In this document: positions 25,180-36,930 of the stretch, in pieces
How the letters are laid out: each line of letters opens with the position of its first letter
Position numbering within the stretch: the first letter of the stretch is position 1
Source of the DNA: Microvelia longipes
Lineage: Eukaryota > Arthropoda > Insecta > Hemiptera > Veliidae
DNA length: 64,000 nt
Direction: 5' to 3'
Assembly (NCBI GenBank): GCA_018340805.1
Contig: JACMZG010001911.1
Span: 55,831,073-55,895,072 of the forward strand
Made by a program: the position numbers and the translations under genes
Notes under the pieces: generated by a model
Seen by the model: the letters and a program-made list of their open reading frames with translations, nothing else
Databases searched by the model: none
Told to the model about the DNA's origin: nothing

Positions 25180-25790
25180 TGAATGAGAATGTAATAGAAA
25201 TGAAACGTGCAATTACAGAAATGTAACGAATGAAACGAAACGTGCAATTATTATATGATGTAATAGAAATGAAACGTGCAATTATTATATGATTTTTGAG
25301 AATGTAATAGAAATGAAACGCACGTGCAAAATTATTATATGATTTTGAGAATGTAATAGAAATGAAACGTGCAATTATTATATGATTTTGAGAATGTAAT
25401 AGAAATGAAACGTGCAATTATTATTTTGAGAATGTAATAGAAATGAAAACGTGCATTATACGATTTTGAGAATGTAATAGAAATGAAACGTGCAATTATT
25501 ACGATTTTGAGAATAAAGAATGAAACGTGCAATTAGATTTTGAGAATGAAATGAAACGTGCAATTATTACGATTTTGAGAATGTAATAGAAATGAAACGT
25601 GCAATTATTACGATTTGAGAATGTAATAGAAATGAAACGTGCAATTATTATATGATTTTGAGAATGTAATAGAAATGAAACGTGCAATTATTATATGATT
25701 TTGAGAATGTAATAGAAATGAAACGTGCAATTATTATACGATTTTGAGAATGTAATAGAAATCAAACCTGCAATTATTACGATTTTGATA
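25180..25790. repeat. Minisatellite, about 43-bp unit, about 15 copies
   Basis: The unit is GATTTTGAGAATGTAATAG, then AAATGAAACGTGCAATTATT and ATAT or AC. Units differ mainly by short deletions (35 to 44 bases). Three overlapping minus-strand ORFs of 62-91 codons (repeating RFISITFSK) arise from the array and are not taken as genes. Confidence 0.95.
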
Positions 25791-27820
25791 CATACTTTTG
25801 TAATTGATACAAGTATAATTATTACAAGGGATACAAAGTATTACTTTTGTCTCGTACTATAGTCAAAAAGTTAGTAAAATATGAAATAAGATTTATATCA
25901 CAGTCTATTAGTATAATATACTATTCTTGTTTTGGCTTTTCTTAAGAGTTTTATACATCAACGAATAGAATTTCCGGAACAAGGGTCCTATTAAAATAAT
26001 AAAATAAAGTATCGGTTTGGTAGTCCTATTAAAATAATATCTTGCGAAAAATATGTATAGATTATTACGAACAGTTTTCTTTAAGCTAATATTTGCAAGT
26101 AAAAGTCCGAACTTTTGTCATCAAACAAATAAGTAAGTACGAGAGGTAGGAATAGTTTCTTATCGCAAAGCTTTCGTTATGTCAAAGGAGAGAAGGATAG
26201 AAAAAATCTAAAGGTATAAATAATGCGGTTTAAACCTTCATAAAGTCGTTTAATATTTTAAACTCCACTTAATTTAACATAAAGCTAAAACTCAACTCTG
26301 CTTGTTTTTACAAACTTTTCTAACAAGTGAAGTTTAACATGAAGATGTATTGTAGGAGAACCACCACACCACATTCTTCATCGCAATACATCTCCATTAT
26401 GGAAAAGGTTTTCCGAGTCTTCCGTGGAGCGAAGAAGAGGGGGGTTTTGTTTTGCTCTATCTTTGCGGGTTTTCCAGAGGGAGAGGTGTGTAATAAATTA
26501 TTGGTGTAGGATAACCGAGTCCAAAGTGAAGGGTGCAACAGTGGTGGAAATAGTACCACCGAAAAAAAAGGTTTATTTAAAATTCAACAGAGTTGAGATC
26601 ACGTATTTCCTAAAGGTAATGCAATAGAAGGGCAACGACGTGCTTCTACATTTTTTTATCCAGTTGTTGGTGGAAATTTTTCTCCTATTTTCCATAGAAA
26701 GCTTTTTTAGAACACTTGAAGGGAAGGGGAAAAGGGAAGGCGGTCAAAAAAAAAAAAAAAAAACGCGACAGTCGTATATGTATACTTTTTTAAATATAAA
26801 AACTTTTAAAACAAAAAAAAATATCCAACAGGGAAAAATAATAACATTAATTACCGAGGATGGTAACACACCGTTGTTTTTCACCATAAGAGTCCTAGGG
26901 AAAAAAAGTCAAATAAATGGGGAATGGGTAGCGAAAAAAATACGACAAAGTGAACAAAGTCGGGGCAAGGGGAGAACCTTGTGGAAAGCCCTCGTGTCAC
27001 ATACTGGGAGTAAATCACTTTCAGCACATTCAGACAACTCTCATATCTAGTCATATACAATACTAACAAGACAAAAAGGGTTTTTATATAAACAAGAAAC
27101 AAAAAAATACAAATATTGTATATAAATAAGGCGGAGAATGTTGTGGAGAGTAATTTCGGAACATATTACTTGACAAGGTTTACTATAATTCGATGTTGTT
27201 TGATTAAGCTAAATATGTTTTGATAAAGCTTTGATGGAAGAAAAGGTACTACCTTTAATTAATGTGTGGTTTCCTAGTTTAGGACTTTGGCTGATTTATC
27301 TATTTACCTACATCTAATTTATCTTTTTTCAAGAATTTTTACATTTAAAGTATTTTATAATTAATGAGCACTATCTTGAGACAGGATCCTCTCTAGGAGT
27401 TTTATCTCTTACTCTTACTAAGGGCCCTCGCCAAATTATTCCAAATATATTTTAAAATATCACACAATGTTTAAAATAAATGTATTTTTTTGGTAGAAAT
27501 AAACTATTTTATTATTATTATCTGGTCTTTTAAACTGTTTAAATCAACTGCATAATAAGGAGAGGTAAATGAGGTTAAAGTGATTTACAAGGCCCAGACC
27601 CAGGATTTTTAATACATGGAACTATTTTGTAAATCAATATACTGACATAAAATATTAGTTGTTAATCATAGTTTATTATTCTTACAATTATATTGTATTT
27701 AGACATATAACTAATACTATAAATAACATTTTAAAATACCAAGCCAGAAGTATTGTGGGTAATAATCCCAGACTAGGTCCAAGAAGTTTTGCTGGCAGTG
27801 TTTAACACACTGCTATCCTA
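25791..27820. other. Unassigned stretch, including a less AT-rich part at 26330-27060
   Basis: 26330-27060 has mixed base composition and several overlapping ORFs of 60 to 136 codons on both strands. None shows a domain, codon pattern or splice context that picks out one frame. It could be untranslated exon sequence or unrecognised repeat. ATGTATTG near 26344 has its complement CAATACAT near 26384, a short inverted repeat. Confidence 0.35.
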
Positions 27821-27857
27821 TGTAATATTTTATTTTGGCACAAAATAAAATATTACA
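27821..27857. repeat. Perfect hairpin, 17-bp stem, 3-base loop
   Basis: TGTAATATTTTATTTTG pairs exactly with CAAAATAAAATATTACA around GCA. Just upstream GCAGTGT and ACACACTGC (27795-27813) form a second short stem. Confidence 0.85.
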
Positions 27858-27979
27858 GTCATAATGTCTACAGTAAGGAATGAAAGTTAATAAATAATTG
27901 ATTGTAAGACTAAACAAAACTGAAAACACAAACCAGGCCGAAATCCTTACACACCTCTATGGGGTAAAATTAAATATAA

Positions 27980-28110
27980 ACAATTACGAAATAATCAGAG
28001 TCATAAAATAAGTCTCACCACTGGTGTCAAAAATTTATTTAAAATAAAGCATAACCGGCTTTCAACCAACTAAAGGTCATCATCAGTGCCAGTGAAGTGT
28101 TAAGAAGCTA
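27980..28110 (-). ncRNA. Hammerhead-like motif (Penelope-like element relic?)
   Basis: On the minus strand CTGATGA (28080-28086) is followed by a short stem (GACC with GGTT, loop TTTAGTT) and GAAA (28060-28063). These are the three conserved parts of a hammerhead core in the right order. Downstream the T-rich stretch with GACACCAGTGGTGAGAC aligns with the copy at 4640-4735. Stem III and the cleavage triplet could not be fixed by eye. The rest of a retroelement (RT or GIY-YIG domain) was not found. Confidence 0.4.
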
Positions 28111-28449
28111 GGTTTTGAGTCTTTTCTTACTGTTGACTGTTATTATTACCTTTGAACTTAATTTTATAGTCTTCTTTTAGCATATTATACCATTTTTCTT
28201 TCTTTTGTGATAACTTAATATTTTTACTTTAGTTATAATTATTATTGAAATGTTTTTGATGTGTTATATCAAATTGTCAACATTTTTGACACGCTTATTT
28301 TATGACTTTGATTATGATGAACTCCTCTAGCGCTGATTTTTGAATTCTAATTACAAAATATTAGAACATTTAAACGAAGTCAGTAATAATTATACTTCCC
28401 ACAGAGGGTTTCGAAGTACAGATTTATTAAAACCGAAAATCGATCGAAA

Positions 28450-29391
28450 CTATAATACGACACACGGCTAAAATCAATTGACACCCCGCCAAAATCTCAA
28501 TGCTTTCAACCCTCATTTTTAAATAAAAAAAATCCCTTCTTTTAAGTAACAAAAAAAATCCCTACTCTGACAACACTGAAAGTCAGGTTATGTTTTGAAT
28601 TTTATTATTTGTTTTTATTTATTTGATATCGTATTTTTTTTTATTTTTAAAAATTATTTATTTACTTTTTAAGTAGGAATATTGTTGTATCTTATAAATT
28701 TACCTAAGTGTTGCATTAAATTTGTTCGGGAAGTATGAATTAAGTGAAGTTAAAGTTGTTTATTACGTAATGCAATGGATCATAATAGTTCTATGATAAA
28801 AGTTAGACGATTTTAATAAATCGTCAGCTATAATTACTTTTTTCCAAAATAAACTGCTTTTTTGTGTCATGTTTGTATAATTGAATGCGTATTGTTTCTT
28901 ATTATAAAAATAATATGACACAATATGCATTCATGACTTAAAAAAGTCAAGACTGTCATCTATTGAAAGACATGGCATTTTCGAAAAAAAATGCTGTCAT
29001 GCTGTCTTTTAGTTGACAGACCCCAGACCCTGCGCTGTACTCAAATAGCAAGAAATGCTTGAAGAATACATCAATGTCCATGCGTCAAATATAGGCACTC
29101 AGATCATATTACAACTCTGCAATAATTGGATGAATTAAAATGATTGGAATGAAACGAAACGAACTCGAACAGATAATGGACAATGAGGGAAATAAAAGCG
29201 ACGCGAGGTTACAAATATTTACAACCAGTTTGCCTTTTTATGATTTTATTTACGAAAAAGGTATTTTTTTATACCGAGGTTGTCATAAAGTGGAGTGGGA
29301 AAGGTCGTGGTCGGTCTGAACCAATAGAATTCTTTCCCTCACAGATTTTTGGCGCGCTGTCAATTGATTTTAGCCGTGTGTCGTATTATAG
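28450..29391. mobile_element. TIR DNA element, 942 bp, flanked by TA
   Basis: The ends are inverted repeats of about 50 bases: CTATAATACGACACACGG, CTAAAATCAATTGACA and CCGCCAAAATC on the left and the complement at the right end with few changes. If the element starts at TAATACG it is flanked by TA on both sides, which would fit a TA-targeting transposase. A 70-codon ORF at 29183-29395 runs into the right TIR and is not a transposase. Inside are small hairpins such as GACGATTT-TAAT-AAATCGTC (28805-28825). Confidence 0.7.
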
Positions 29392-30167
29392 ATAATAATT
29401 ACAATGACAACAAATGAAATCCCCTGCTTTTGACACATTTTATTAACTATTTACTCAAACTAAAAAATTCTAAACAAAATCAAAAAAAAAAAACGAAAAT
29501 ACGAAAATTTCCTAAAACACTAACGTAAAAATAGAATAATACTCCGTGTTAGACAAAAACCATCCACAACTAGTCAAACGTCAGCTTATAATTTACGTTC
29601 TTTTTTAGCATTTTCCCTCTAAAATTTCTCCTATCTGTTGTTTAAAAGGGTGACAATACCGCGAAAAAGTATGCCGGCATGATTCATGTTATGCAGATTT
29701 TTTTTCCGGAAACCTACCCACCTCTCAACCAGAGAACCGTAAAAAATATTTCAGGTGGTTCTATTCAGTGCTCCAGACCACTCCATACGTGCAAAACAAA
29801 AACCTTGATTCTGTACAAATATGATGTATGCCACATTTTTTATGCCATATTTTTTTTATTTATGCCAATTTTTTTCTCTTTGGAGTATATTGTAAATTAT
29901 TCTAATAGTAGAATGTTGTGTAAATGATAATTTGTTGTATGGGGGTTATAAACAAAATTATTAAATGGACAGAAAAATCTATAAACATTATAAAAATTTA
30001 TATTGGAAATTAGTAAAATCAACTATACCTGAGAGTTATTTATAATTATTGTAAATATTAAATCAGTTTTAAACTAGATTCCGATCCGTTTTTCTTGTGC
30101 ACTTATACGCCTCTATAACTTACCAAAAAAAAAAAACTCAAATGAAAAAAGGCTAAAAGGGATTTTA
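29392..30167. other. AT-rich stretch with no recognised feature
   Basis: An 82-codon ORF (29679-29927) lacks any recognisable motif. Nothing else seen. Confidence 0.4.
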
Positions 30168-30300
30168 AAAAATCGGGTACGGGGTACCTCGACATTTACT
30201 CTCACGACTTTTGACTCGCTTTACTTGTCCTCAAAATGCGGTTATTCAAAACTTAACTAGGGTGGTACTACTTCGGTTTCAGAATATCGTGATTTTTTTA
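30168..30300 (+). mobile_element. GCTTCGCTCG-family 5' fragment (subfamily with 46207)
   Basis: Starts AAATCGGGTACGGGGTACC, then ACTCGCTTTACTTGTCC and a GGTACTACTTCGGTTTC block. The last block is shared with 46207-46480 (ATTCGGTTTCGC) and not with the other copies, so the two form a subgroup. Confidence 0.6.
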
Positions 30301-31854
30301 AGCTTAAGTAATTTTAAAGGCTAAATAATTCGGTCTTGCAATGGTCGACCTAAGAATTATTAGTTTTTAATTTAATCCTTTAAATGAATAATAGTAATAT
30401 ATTTTGTTAATTTGCGGTAAAACTTATATTTTTGACTAACATGCCTTTCTATACAATTTTATGTATTGGATTATTAAATATATACTAACGTCAATAACGT
30501 ATAAACAAAGAGTTATAAAATAACTTTTGAATTTTGACGTCAAATAGACCTTTTTCATAAATATTTTTATTAGAGTTGTATTAATTCTTTTATTTTACAA
30601 ACTAAACTTGCATTTACACAACTAAAACCTTACTGATGTAAAATTAGAATTTAACTTTAAATAAATAATATTTAAATTGAAAGATGAAAAATATAAACCC
30701 AAGAGGAACCTAATACGAAAATTCAAAAATAATTTAAAAGAAAAACAAAAAATATAAAGGATTAATAACAATAAAAACCATGTACTGCACATACAATAAA
30801 AGTTGAGCAAAACAGAAAAAAAACTTCTTTTACAACCCCTCATAAAAGGAAAGTTTTTTATTTTCTTTGAATTTACATGTCTTCAACTTTTCTTGAAAAA
30901 CTTTAAGCAACTTCAGGAGGGAAGACGTGGAAAGGAAATTCAGGAGAAATAAGAGAAAAGAGATTTTTTTCTGCCGGTGTCTGCTAACAAAAACAACTCT
31001 TGGAGGGGACAAAAGGTAGCTCGCAGTCACATCTGTGTCAACAGACTGACTTTCCCAACCCATCCGAGGGATATGATTGCTCTCTGTTTACCTGAAAAAC
31101 TCTTTCAATAGGGGAGATTTTTCTGAAGTATCTTTTTTGTTACTTTTTCTAAAGATTTGGTATTTTTGATTGTTAAAAAGTGATAGAGAAAAACTTTCTT
31201 ATACACGCTTCCCCAATATCAAGTTGGATTCTATTGACGTCTATGTTTTAGCTACTTCTCAGTATCCATATACACTTACATTTGACCGACATCTTTTAGC
31301 GGTTGAACTAGCAGTATTCATGAGGGAGAAGGCGATAGACCAACAATGACGAGTTCTAGTTCCATTTCGCCATCTCGCTTAAGATTGAGCTCAATACCCT
31401 ATAATTATCTATTGTAAATAAGAAATTTTACACAGTTTAAACCTCATGCGAGTCATTACTTTACAATAACTTAGTGTTAGAACAACCCGTGCCTCCCAGA
31501 GAGATTAAACCAACTACCTATAATGATATAGAGCTGAGACTCAATAATATCAAGTCCACAGATAAGATATCAAGTACTCATTGGAGCTTCAAAGTAAATT
31601 CAATAAATCATAAAATGATTGTGATTCAATGGCCCTACTTTATGGTGGTCCAATGAGCACTTGACATAGTATAGTGCAGAACCAGTGGCGTAACTTTCTA
31701 TCCATAGAATAACCCCGATTCGTTAAGACTGTTTTTAAATATATAACTCCCTTTGAATATTTAAAAGATTATAAAAAATTTCATGGGCGTAGCCAGGATT
31801 GCCTTTAGGGAAGAGCCATCATATATATAAAATAGACTTAAAGAATAAAACTAT
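30301..31854. other. Unassigned stretch with hAT-like end motifs
   Basis: CAGTGGCGTAACT (31683) and GGGCGTAGCCAGGATT (31784) resemble hAT left ends, but no right ends were found. ORFs at 30622-31063 (minus) and 31474-31656 (plus) have no recognisable content. Confidence 0.35.
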
Positions 31855-32745
31855 ATTGTGTTTGCAAAGAAATATGAAACCAGGATATTATCGGAATAAT
31901 CCGTTTCAGGTGTTTTAAGACCTCCTTAGTAGCTTTCATTAAGTTGTCTGGCTAAAAGTGTGTGTGTGTATGAGTGAGTGTGTGTATGTGTCTGTTATCA
32001 TCGTAGCTACCAGTGTATTTATGATAGAAAGTTGAAACTTTGTACCAACATCAGTCTATAGGTGTAGTTGTGCTATCCAAAAATAATAATAAATTTCGAA
32101 AAATTACAAAAATCGGAAAAATTTTGCGATCAATTTGAGATTTGGCACGCATGTAGCTATGTATAAGACTTACATATGTGCCAAGTTTCATCCCATTATC
32201 AGCATTAGTTTAATTTCTATCAGATGACTTGCGTACGTTGTTTAAAAAATAGTAAAAACTCGGAAAAATATCCAATTGAGTTAAAATTTGGTACAAGTAT
32301 ATATCTTTACGTAATAATTGGTATACTCAAAGAATTGGTATACAAGTTTAAAGAATTGGTATCTAAGTTTAAAAGAATTGGTAACTAAGTTTAAGAATTG
32401 GTATACTAGTTTTAAAGAATTGGTAAGTTTTAAGAATTGGTATACTAAGTTTTAAAGAATTGGTATACTAAGTTTTAAAGAATTGGTGTACTAAGTTTTA
32501 AAAAATTGGTATACTAATTTTTAAAGAAAAACAAAAATTTCTAAGGTTCAAAAGTATTTCTAAAAGTCAAACAGTATCGAGCGTGGTCAGTACCTGGTAC
32601 GGGTGACCGCGAGGAAAGAAAGGAATGATTTATACAATCTGAAGACGAGCGAAGCGTTTACATTAAACAACACGTATATTCTGAGGAGGAGCGGAGCTAA
32701 TCTGGAGAGAAAAGGAAAGTTGCGAGATACCCTGTACCTGATTTA
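31855..32745 (-). mobile_element. GCTTCGCTCG-family copy C, long, minus strand, with internal array
   Basis: Read on the minus strand it starts ATCAGGTACAGGGTATCTCG (about 32724-32743), followed by a CTCCGCTCC motif, ACGCTTCGCTCGTC (about 32644-32657), a CGGTCACCCGTACC block, a minisatellite (32317-32525), the TTGGCACATATG block, TTTGTACAAAGTTTC, CACACACATACAC, and a 3' block with CGGATTATTCC and GGTTTCATATTTC, then GCAAACACAATA. It spans nearly the whole family plan. The final hairpin is not clear. A 78-codon ORF at 32603-32839 is a by-product. Confidence 0.75.
32317..32525. repeat. 23-bp minisatellite inside copy C
   Basis: AAGAATTGGTATACTAAG plus TTTTA is repeated about nine times with losses in the first units. 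It sits between the 5' and 3' conserved blocks of copy C, where other copies have no such array. Confidence 0.9.
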
Positions 32746-34712
32746 TTATAACGATCTTAATGCGCAAAAAAATAAAAAGATATTTTACTTCAAAAATAAA
32801 ATAAAATTAAACATAATTTTTAATCAATTTAAAGAATGAAACAAAAACTTTTTTTTAATAAATGAATATAAATTATTTCATCAATTATCATTAGTTACAA
32901 GTGATCCAGATTTTTACCATTTTAAATTATAACTCAACAATTTTACAAGTTAAAAAAAACGCCGAGAGGAAACTCAATCATAAAAAACCGAAAGTTTTAA
33001 AAAAATTTCCACTTCAAAAGATTTCGACAGGAAAGTGGTAATGGCAGTTTAATACCAACGCAAAGAAAAAAAATCGCTCAAAATGTGATGGACATTAAAA
33101 CACTCCGGAGGTGGAATAACAACTCTGCCCCCAACTACCCCGAATTCTTCACCTTGTAAGTGCTTCCCCCGCACTCAAAAAATTACTTTTTTTCTCATCG
33201 ATTCCACTCCTGCAAAAAAGCACTTAAAGACATTCACCATTTTTTTAATGATTATTTGTTCTTTCATTCTTTTAATATTTTTTTAATTATTTGTGAAGCA
33301 AGCGATTAAATAACAATTGAACAGAAGTTAAAAAATTAAATATTGGTTTAGATAATTGTATTATCACTTCGGTACTTTTCTTTTTGTTAAATATTATTTT
33401 TTATTAAAATGTAAAACAATTTATTGTCAAAGATTAAAATTTTTTAAATCAAATATTTTTTTTATTTAAGCTCAAACCTTATAAGCATTAATTGAAGCTG
33501 CTTTAAACTCATAGTTTAAGATTCTTGAAAATATAAATTCTGAACAAACAGTACAGGCAACAATTACATAATAATCTATGGCAAAACAAAACAATAAGTA
33601 ACAGTTAAATTCAATAACAGTAAAGTAAAAATAAAGCAAAAAGCTGGTTACGACACTTGTGGCGCTGTAGATGGTGAATCAATCGAATATTTCTCATAAA
33701 AGGTGAGCTTTGAATATAAACTGTGTAGGCTTCCGCAGTTATTGTCATAAAGATTTAGGTCTTCCTGTTAGGATGAAGATGGTTTAGATTTAGATGAAGA
33801 ATCCGAGCTAAACGTTGGATTTTCATCTATATTGACGCGGTCACCACCGGAAGACCAAAATCTTCCCAACTTTAAATTTTTGTTCTAAATTTAGTTTCGA
33901 ACTTTATACCCTTACTTAACAAATGTAAACAAACTTTCAACGAGTTTGTAAATCACATTGTAATAAATGTATAGAAATAGAAAGCATCTTAGAAAATCAA
34001 GTCGCAAGGATTCGACTCAGTTGACTAAATAAGTCAACAAACTATAGCTGGTTATCTCGTGATCTACCACTGTTCTTCGACGTTTTGATGGTCATTTTAG
34101 GTGGTCGTATCGACTGCAGACCGGCTTCATTCTATTTATCGCCCTAAGAATCATGACTAAGATCTTTTCCCCAGCGAAAAAGTTTAATCCACAATTTTTG
34201 CAATTTTTTTAAATATTTTGAACACAATCTCGAACACTCACCCCCCACCTCATTGGCGATTATTTTTTTAAAGAAAATTTTCTAAAAACTCAAATTAAGT
34301 TGACGCATTATGGTAAGAAAGCTTTGCATACCCCGAAGAAACTAAAGATGTTTACACAAGGAATTAAAAAATAACAATCAACCCTTTACCATTCTTTCAA
34401 CAAGCAAATATTGTATCCCTCGTAAAACATTTTTCGAGGGAGCGTATTGTTAACAAAAACGCATGAAAGTCTTGTAACTCTAATGGGTCTTAAGTTAGGC
34501 CTAATAATATCAATTAACTATGACTCATTACTTGAAAACAAAAATCCTAATTTAGAGAGTTGTATATAGATAACATGAGAAATACAGATGTTGATTATTT
34601 CCTACCTAAACGGTATCTACATTATTTCTCTAAGAAGGGAAAGGAGTCTCGAAGATAAAAGGATCTTCTTACATTAAAGCAGAAATAGTTTTGAAGAGGA
34701 TATAGTAAAAGT
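32746..34712. other. AT-rich stretch with no recognised feature
   Basis: No coding ORF or repeat with clear limits was recognised. 34040-34160 has more balanced base composition without a readable motif. Confidence 0.4.
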
Positions 34713-35590
34713 CCCTTACTAAAACTAATTCTTCTACAGGGCGAAAGGTGAGGCCTAAGCACCAGGCTTGTCCCCCACTAAAACTAATTCTTCTACAGTG
34801 CGAAAGGTGAGGCCTAAGCACCAGGCTTATCCCTCACTAAAACTAATTCTTCTACAGTGCGAAAGGTGAGGCCTAAGCACCAGGCTTATCCCCACTAAAA
34901 CTAATTCTTCTACAGTGCGAAAGGTGAGGCCTAAGCACCAGGCTTATCCCTCACTAAAACTAATTCTTCTACAGTGCGAAAGTGAGGCCTAAGCACCAGG
35001 CTTGTCCCCACTAAAACTAATTCTTCTACAGTGCGAAAGGTGAGGCCTAAGCACCAGCTTATCCCTCACTAAAACTAACAGTGCGAAAGGTGAGGCCTAA
35101 GCACTAGGCTTATCCCTCACTAAAACTAATTCTTCTACAGTGCGAAAAGTGAGGCCTAAGCACCAGGCTTGTCCCCCACTAAAACTAATTCTTCTACAGT
35201 GCGAAAGGTGAGGCCTAAGCACCAGGCTTATCCTCACTAAAAACTAATTCTTCTAAGTGCGAAAGGTGAGGTAAGCACTAGGCTTATCCTCACTAAAACT
35301 AATTCTTCTACAGTGCGAAAAGTGAGGCCTAAGCACCAGGCTTGTCCACTAGTGCGAAAGGTGAGGCCTAAGCACCAGGCTTACCCCCTACTAAAACTAA
35401 TTCTTCTACAGTGCGAAAGGTGAGGTCTAAGCAACAGGCTTGTCCCCCACTCAAACTAATTTTCTACAGTGCGAAAGGTGAGGTCTAAGCACCAGGCTTG
35501 TCCCCAACTCAAACTAATTTTTTCCAGTGCGAAAGGTGATGTCCAAGCACCAGGCTTGTCCCCCACTCAAACTCAAACTAATTCTTCTAC
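34713..35590. repeat. 59-bp minisatellite, about 15 copies
   Basis: The unit is CACTAAAACTAATTCTTCTA, CAGTGCGAAAGGTGAGGCCT, AAGCACCAGGCTTATCCCT. Each unit holds a small stem, TAAGC-ACCAG-GCTTA. Units vary by substitutions (TTATCC or TTGTCC) and short deletions, and the last four units diverge most (CTCAAACT in place of CTAAAACT). There are no unique spacers between units, so it is not a CRISPR array. Confidence 0.95.
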
Positions 35591-36334
35591 TGTGCTTCTT
35601 TCGTAAATGAAAATATAAAAAACAGAGAGTACCTACAACAAAATCTTGAAGAAAAAGATTAAGCTTAAAAAGAGCTTTACCTTTTTAATAAGAGTAAGGG
35701 CATTTGGATTGGTTGAATATGAACAATTTTTTAAGAAGATTTTATCATCCTTCTTAGTTTCCGTGGGTTGCGTTAAACAAAAAGTGCCCTTACTTCATTG
35801 TTTAACATGAATTTTCAGGTTGATGGTTTTTGTTGAAGGTAATGTAATCTTTTTTAGTTAGTACTGGTTATTATCAATAAAACCCCAAGTATCACAGCTA
35901 ACAAATGATAGACAAAACCCGTGTAAAAGGGGTTCACTAAGAGCCAAATATTTTCCAAATCTCAGTGAAATTTATTTTATGGAAATATCTTATTAAAAGG
36001 CGATAAATTGTCTTACTGCGTTAAACAATTTCTATTGTAATTCTAAAACTATTTAAATTAAAATTTTTAATTTAATTGTGACTTCTTAACCAGATTTCAA
36101 GTATAATTTTAATTTCTTAAAAAAGCTAATCCCAGCAGATCTTTAAATGATTTAGGAGAACTGAATAGAATAAAACCAAGCCCAATCTAATAAGTAATTA
36201 AAATTGTTAAAAACATGTACCTGTGTTTGAACTTGAAGATCTATTATCTTCTTCATTCGCTATAAATAGTTTATCTGAAACAAAAATATTTAAAATTAAT
36301 TTATTTTAATATTAATTTTCTCTAATTAATTTAG
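35591..36334. other. AT-rich stretch with no recognised feature
   Basis: Separates two large arrays. No ORF or repeat recognised. Confidence 0.45.
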
Positions 36335-36930
36335 GTTCATAGACTGCTTCGTCTATATTATACATAGGTCTTACTGCCCAAACTACTTCGTCCCCATTAT
36401 AAACGTAGGTCTGATTTTTAACACTGCTTTGTCCGTATTATATATAAATCTTATTGCCTAAACTGCTCCGTCCGTATTATATACTTAAGCCTGATTTAAC
36501 GGAAATCAGATATAAAACGGACTCCGTCCGTATTATGCATAGGTCTTATTGACTAAACTGCTCCGTCCATATTATACATAGGTCTTACTGTCCAAACTAC
36601 TCCGTCCCTATTAAAAACATAGGTCTGATTTCCAACCCTGGAAATCAGATATAAAATGGACTCCGTCCGTATTATGCAAAGGTCTTATAGCCCAAACTGC
36701 TCCGTCCATATTATACACTTAGGTATGATTTCCAACACTGCTCCGTCCGTATTATATACTTAGGTCTGATTTCCAACACTGCTCAGTCCGTATTATATAC
36801 TTAGGTCTGATTTCCAACACTGCTCCGTCCGTATTATATACTTAGGTCTAATTTCTAACACGGCTCTGTCCGTATTATATACTTAGGTCTAATTTCTAAC
36901 ACTGCTCCGTCCGTATTATAATTAGGTCTA
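36335..36930. repeat. Minisatellite, about 41-bp unit, about 14 copies
   Basis: The unit is CTCCGTCCGTATTATATAC, TTAGGTCTGATTTCCAACACTG. The 3' half (from 36700) is the more uniform. Two units around 36500 and 36645 carry a shared variant (GGAAATCAGATATAAAA), suggesting a segmental duplication within the array. Confidence 0.9.

Noticed and set aside
25142..25687. Three overlapping ORFs with RFISITFSK repeats
   Set aside because: They derive from the 43-bp minisatellite; indels shift between all frames.
26327..27102. Possible gene in a less AT-rich segment with ORFs on both strands
   Set aside because: No single frame is favoured, no domain is readable, and no splice or polyadenylation context was found.
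31683..31830. hAT left ends CAGTGGCGTAACT and GGGCGTAGCCAGGATT
   Set aside because: No right ends or target duplications were found; short matches alone are not enough.
34713..35590. Regular direct repeats that could recall a CRISPR array
   Set aside because: Units are directly adjacent with no unique spacers, and the genome is clearly eukaryotic.
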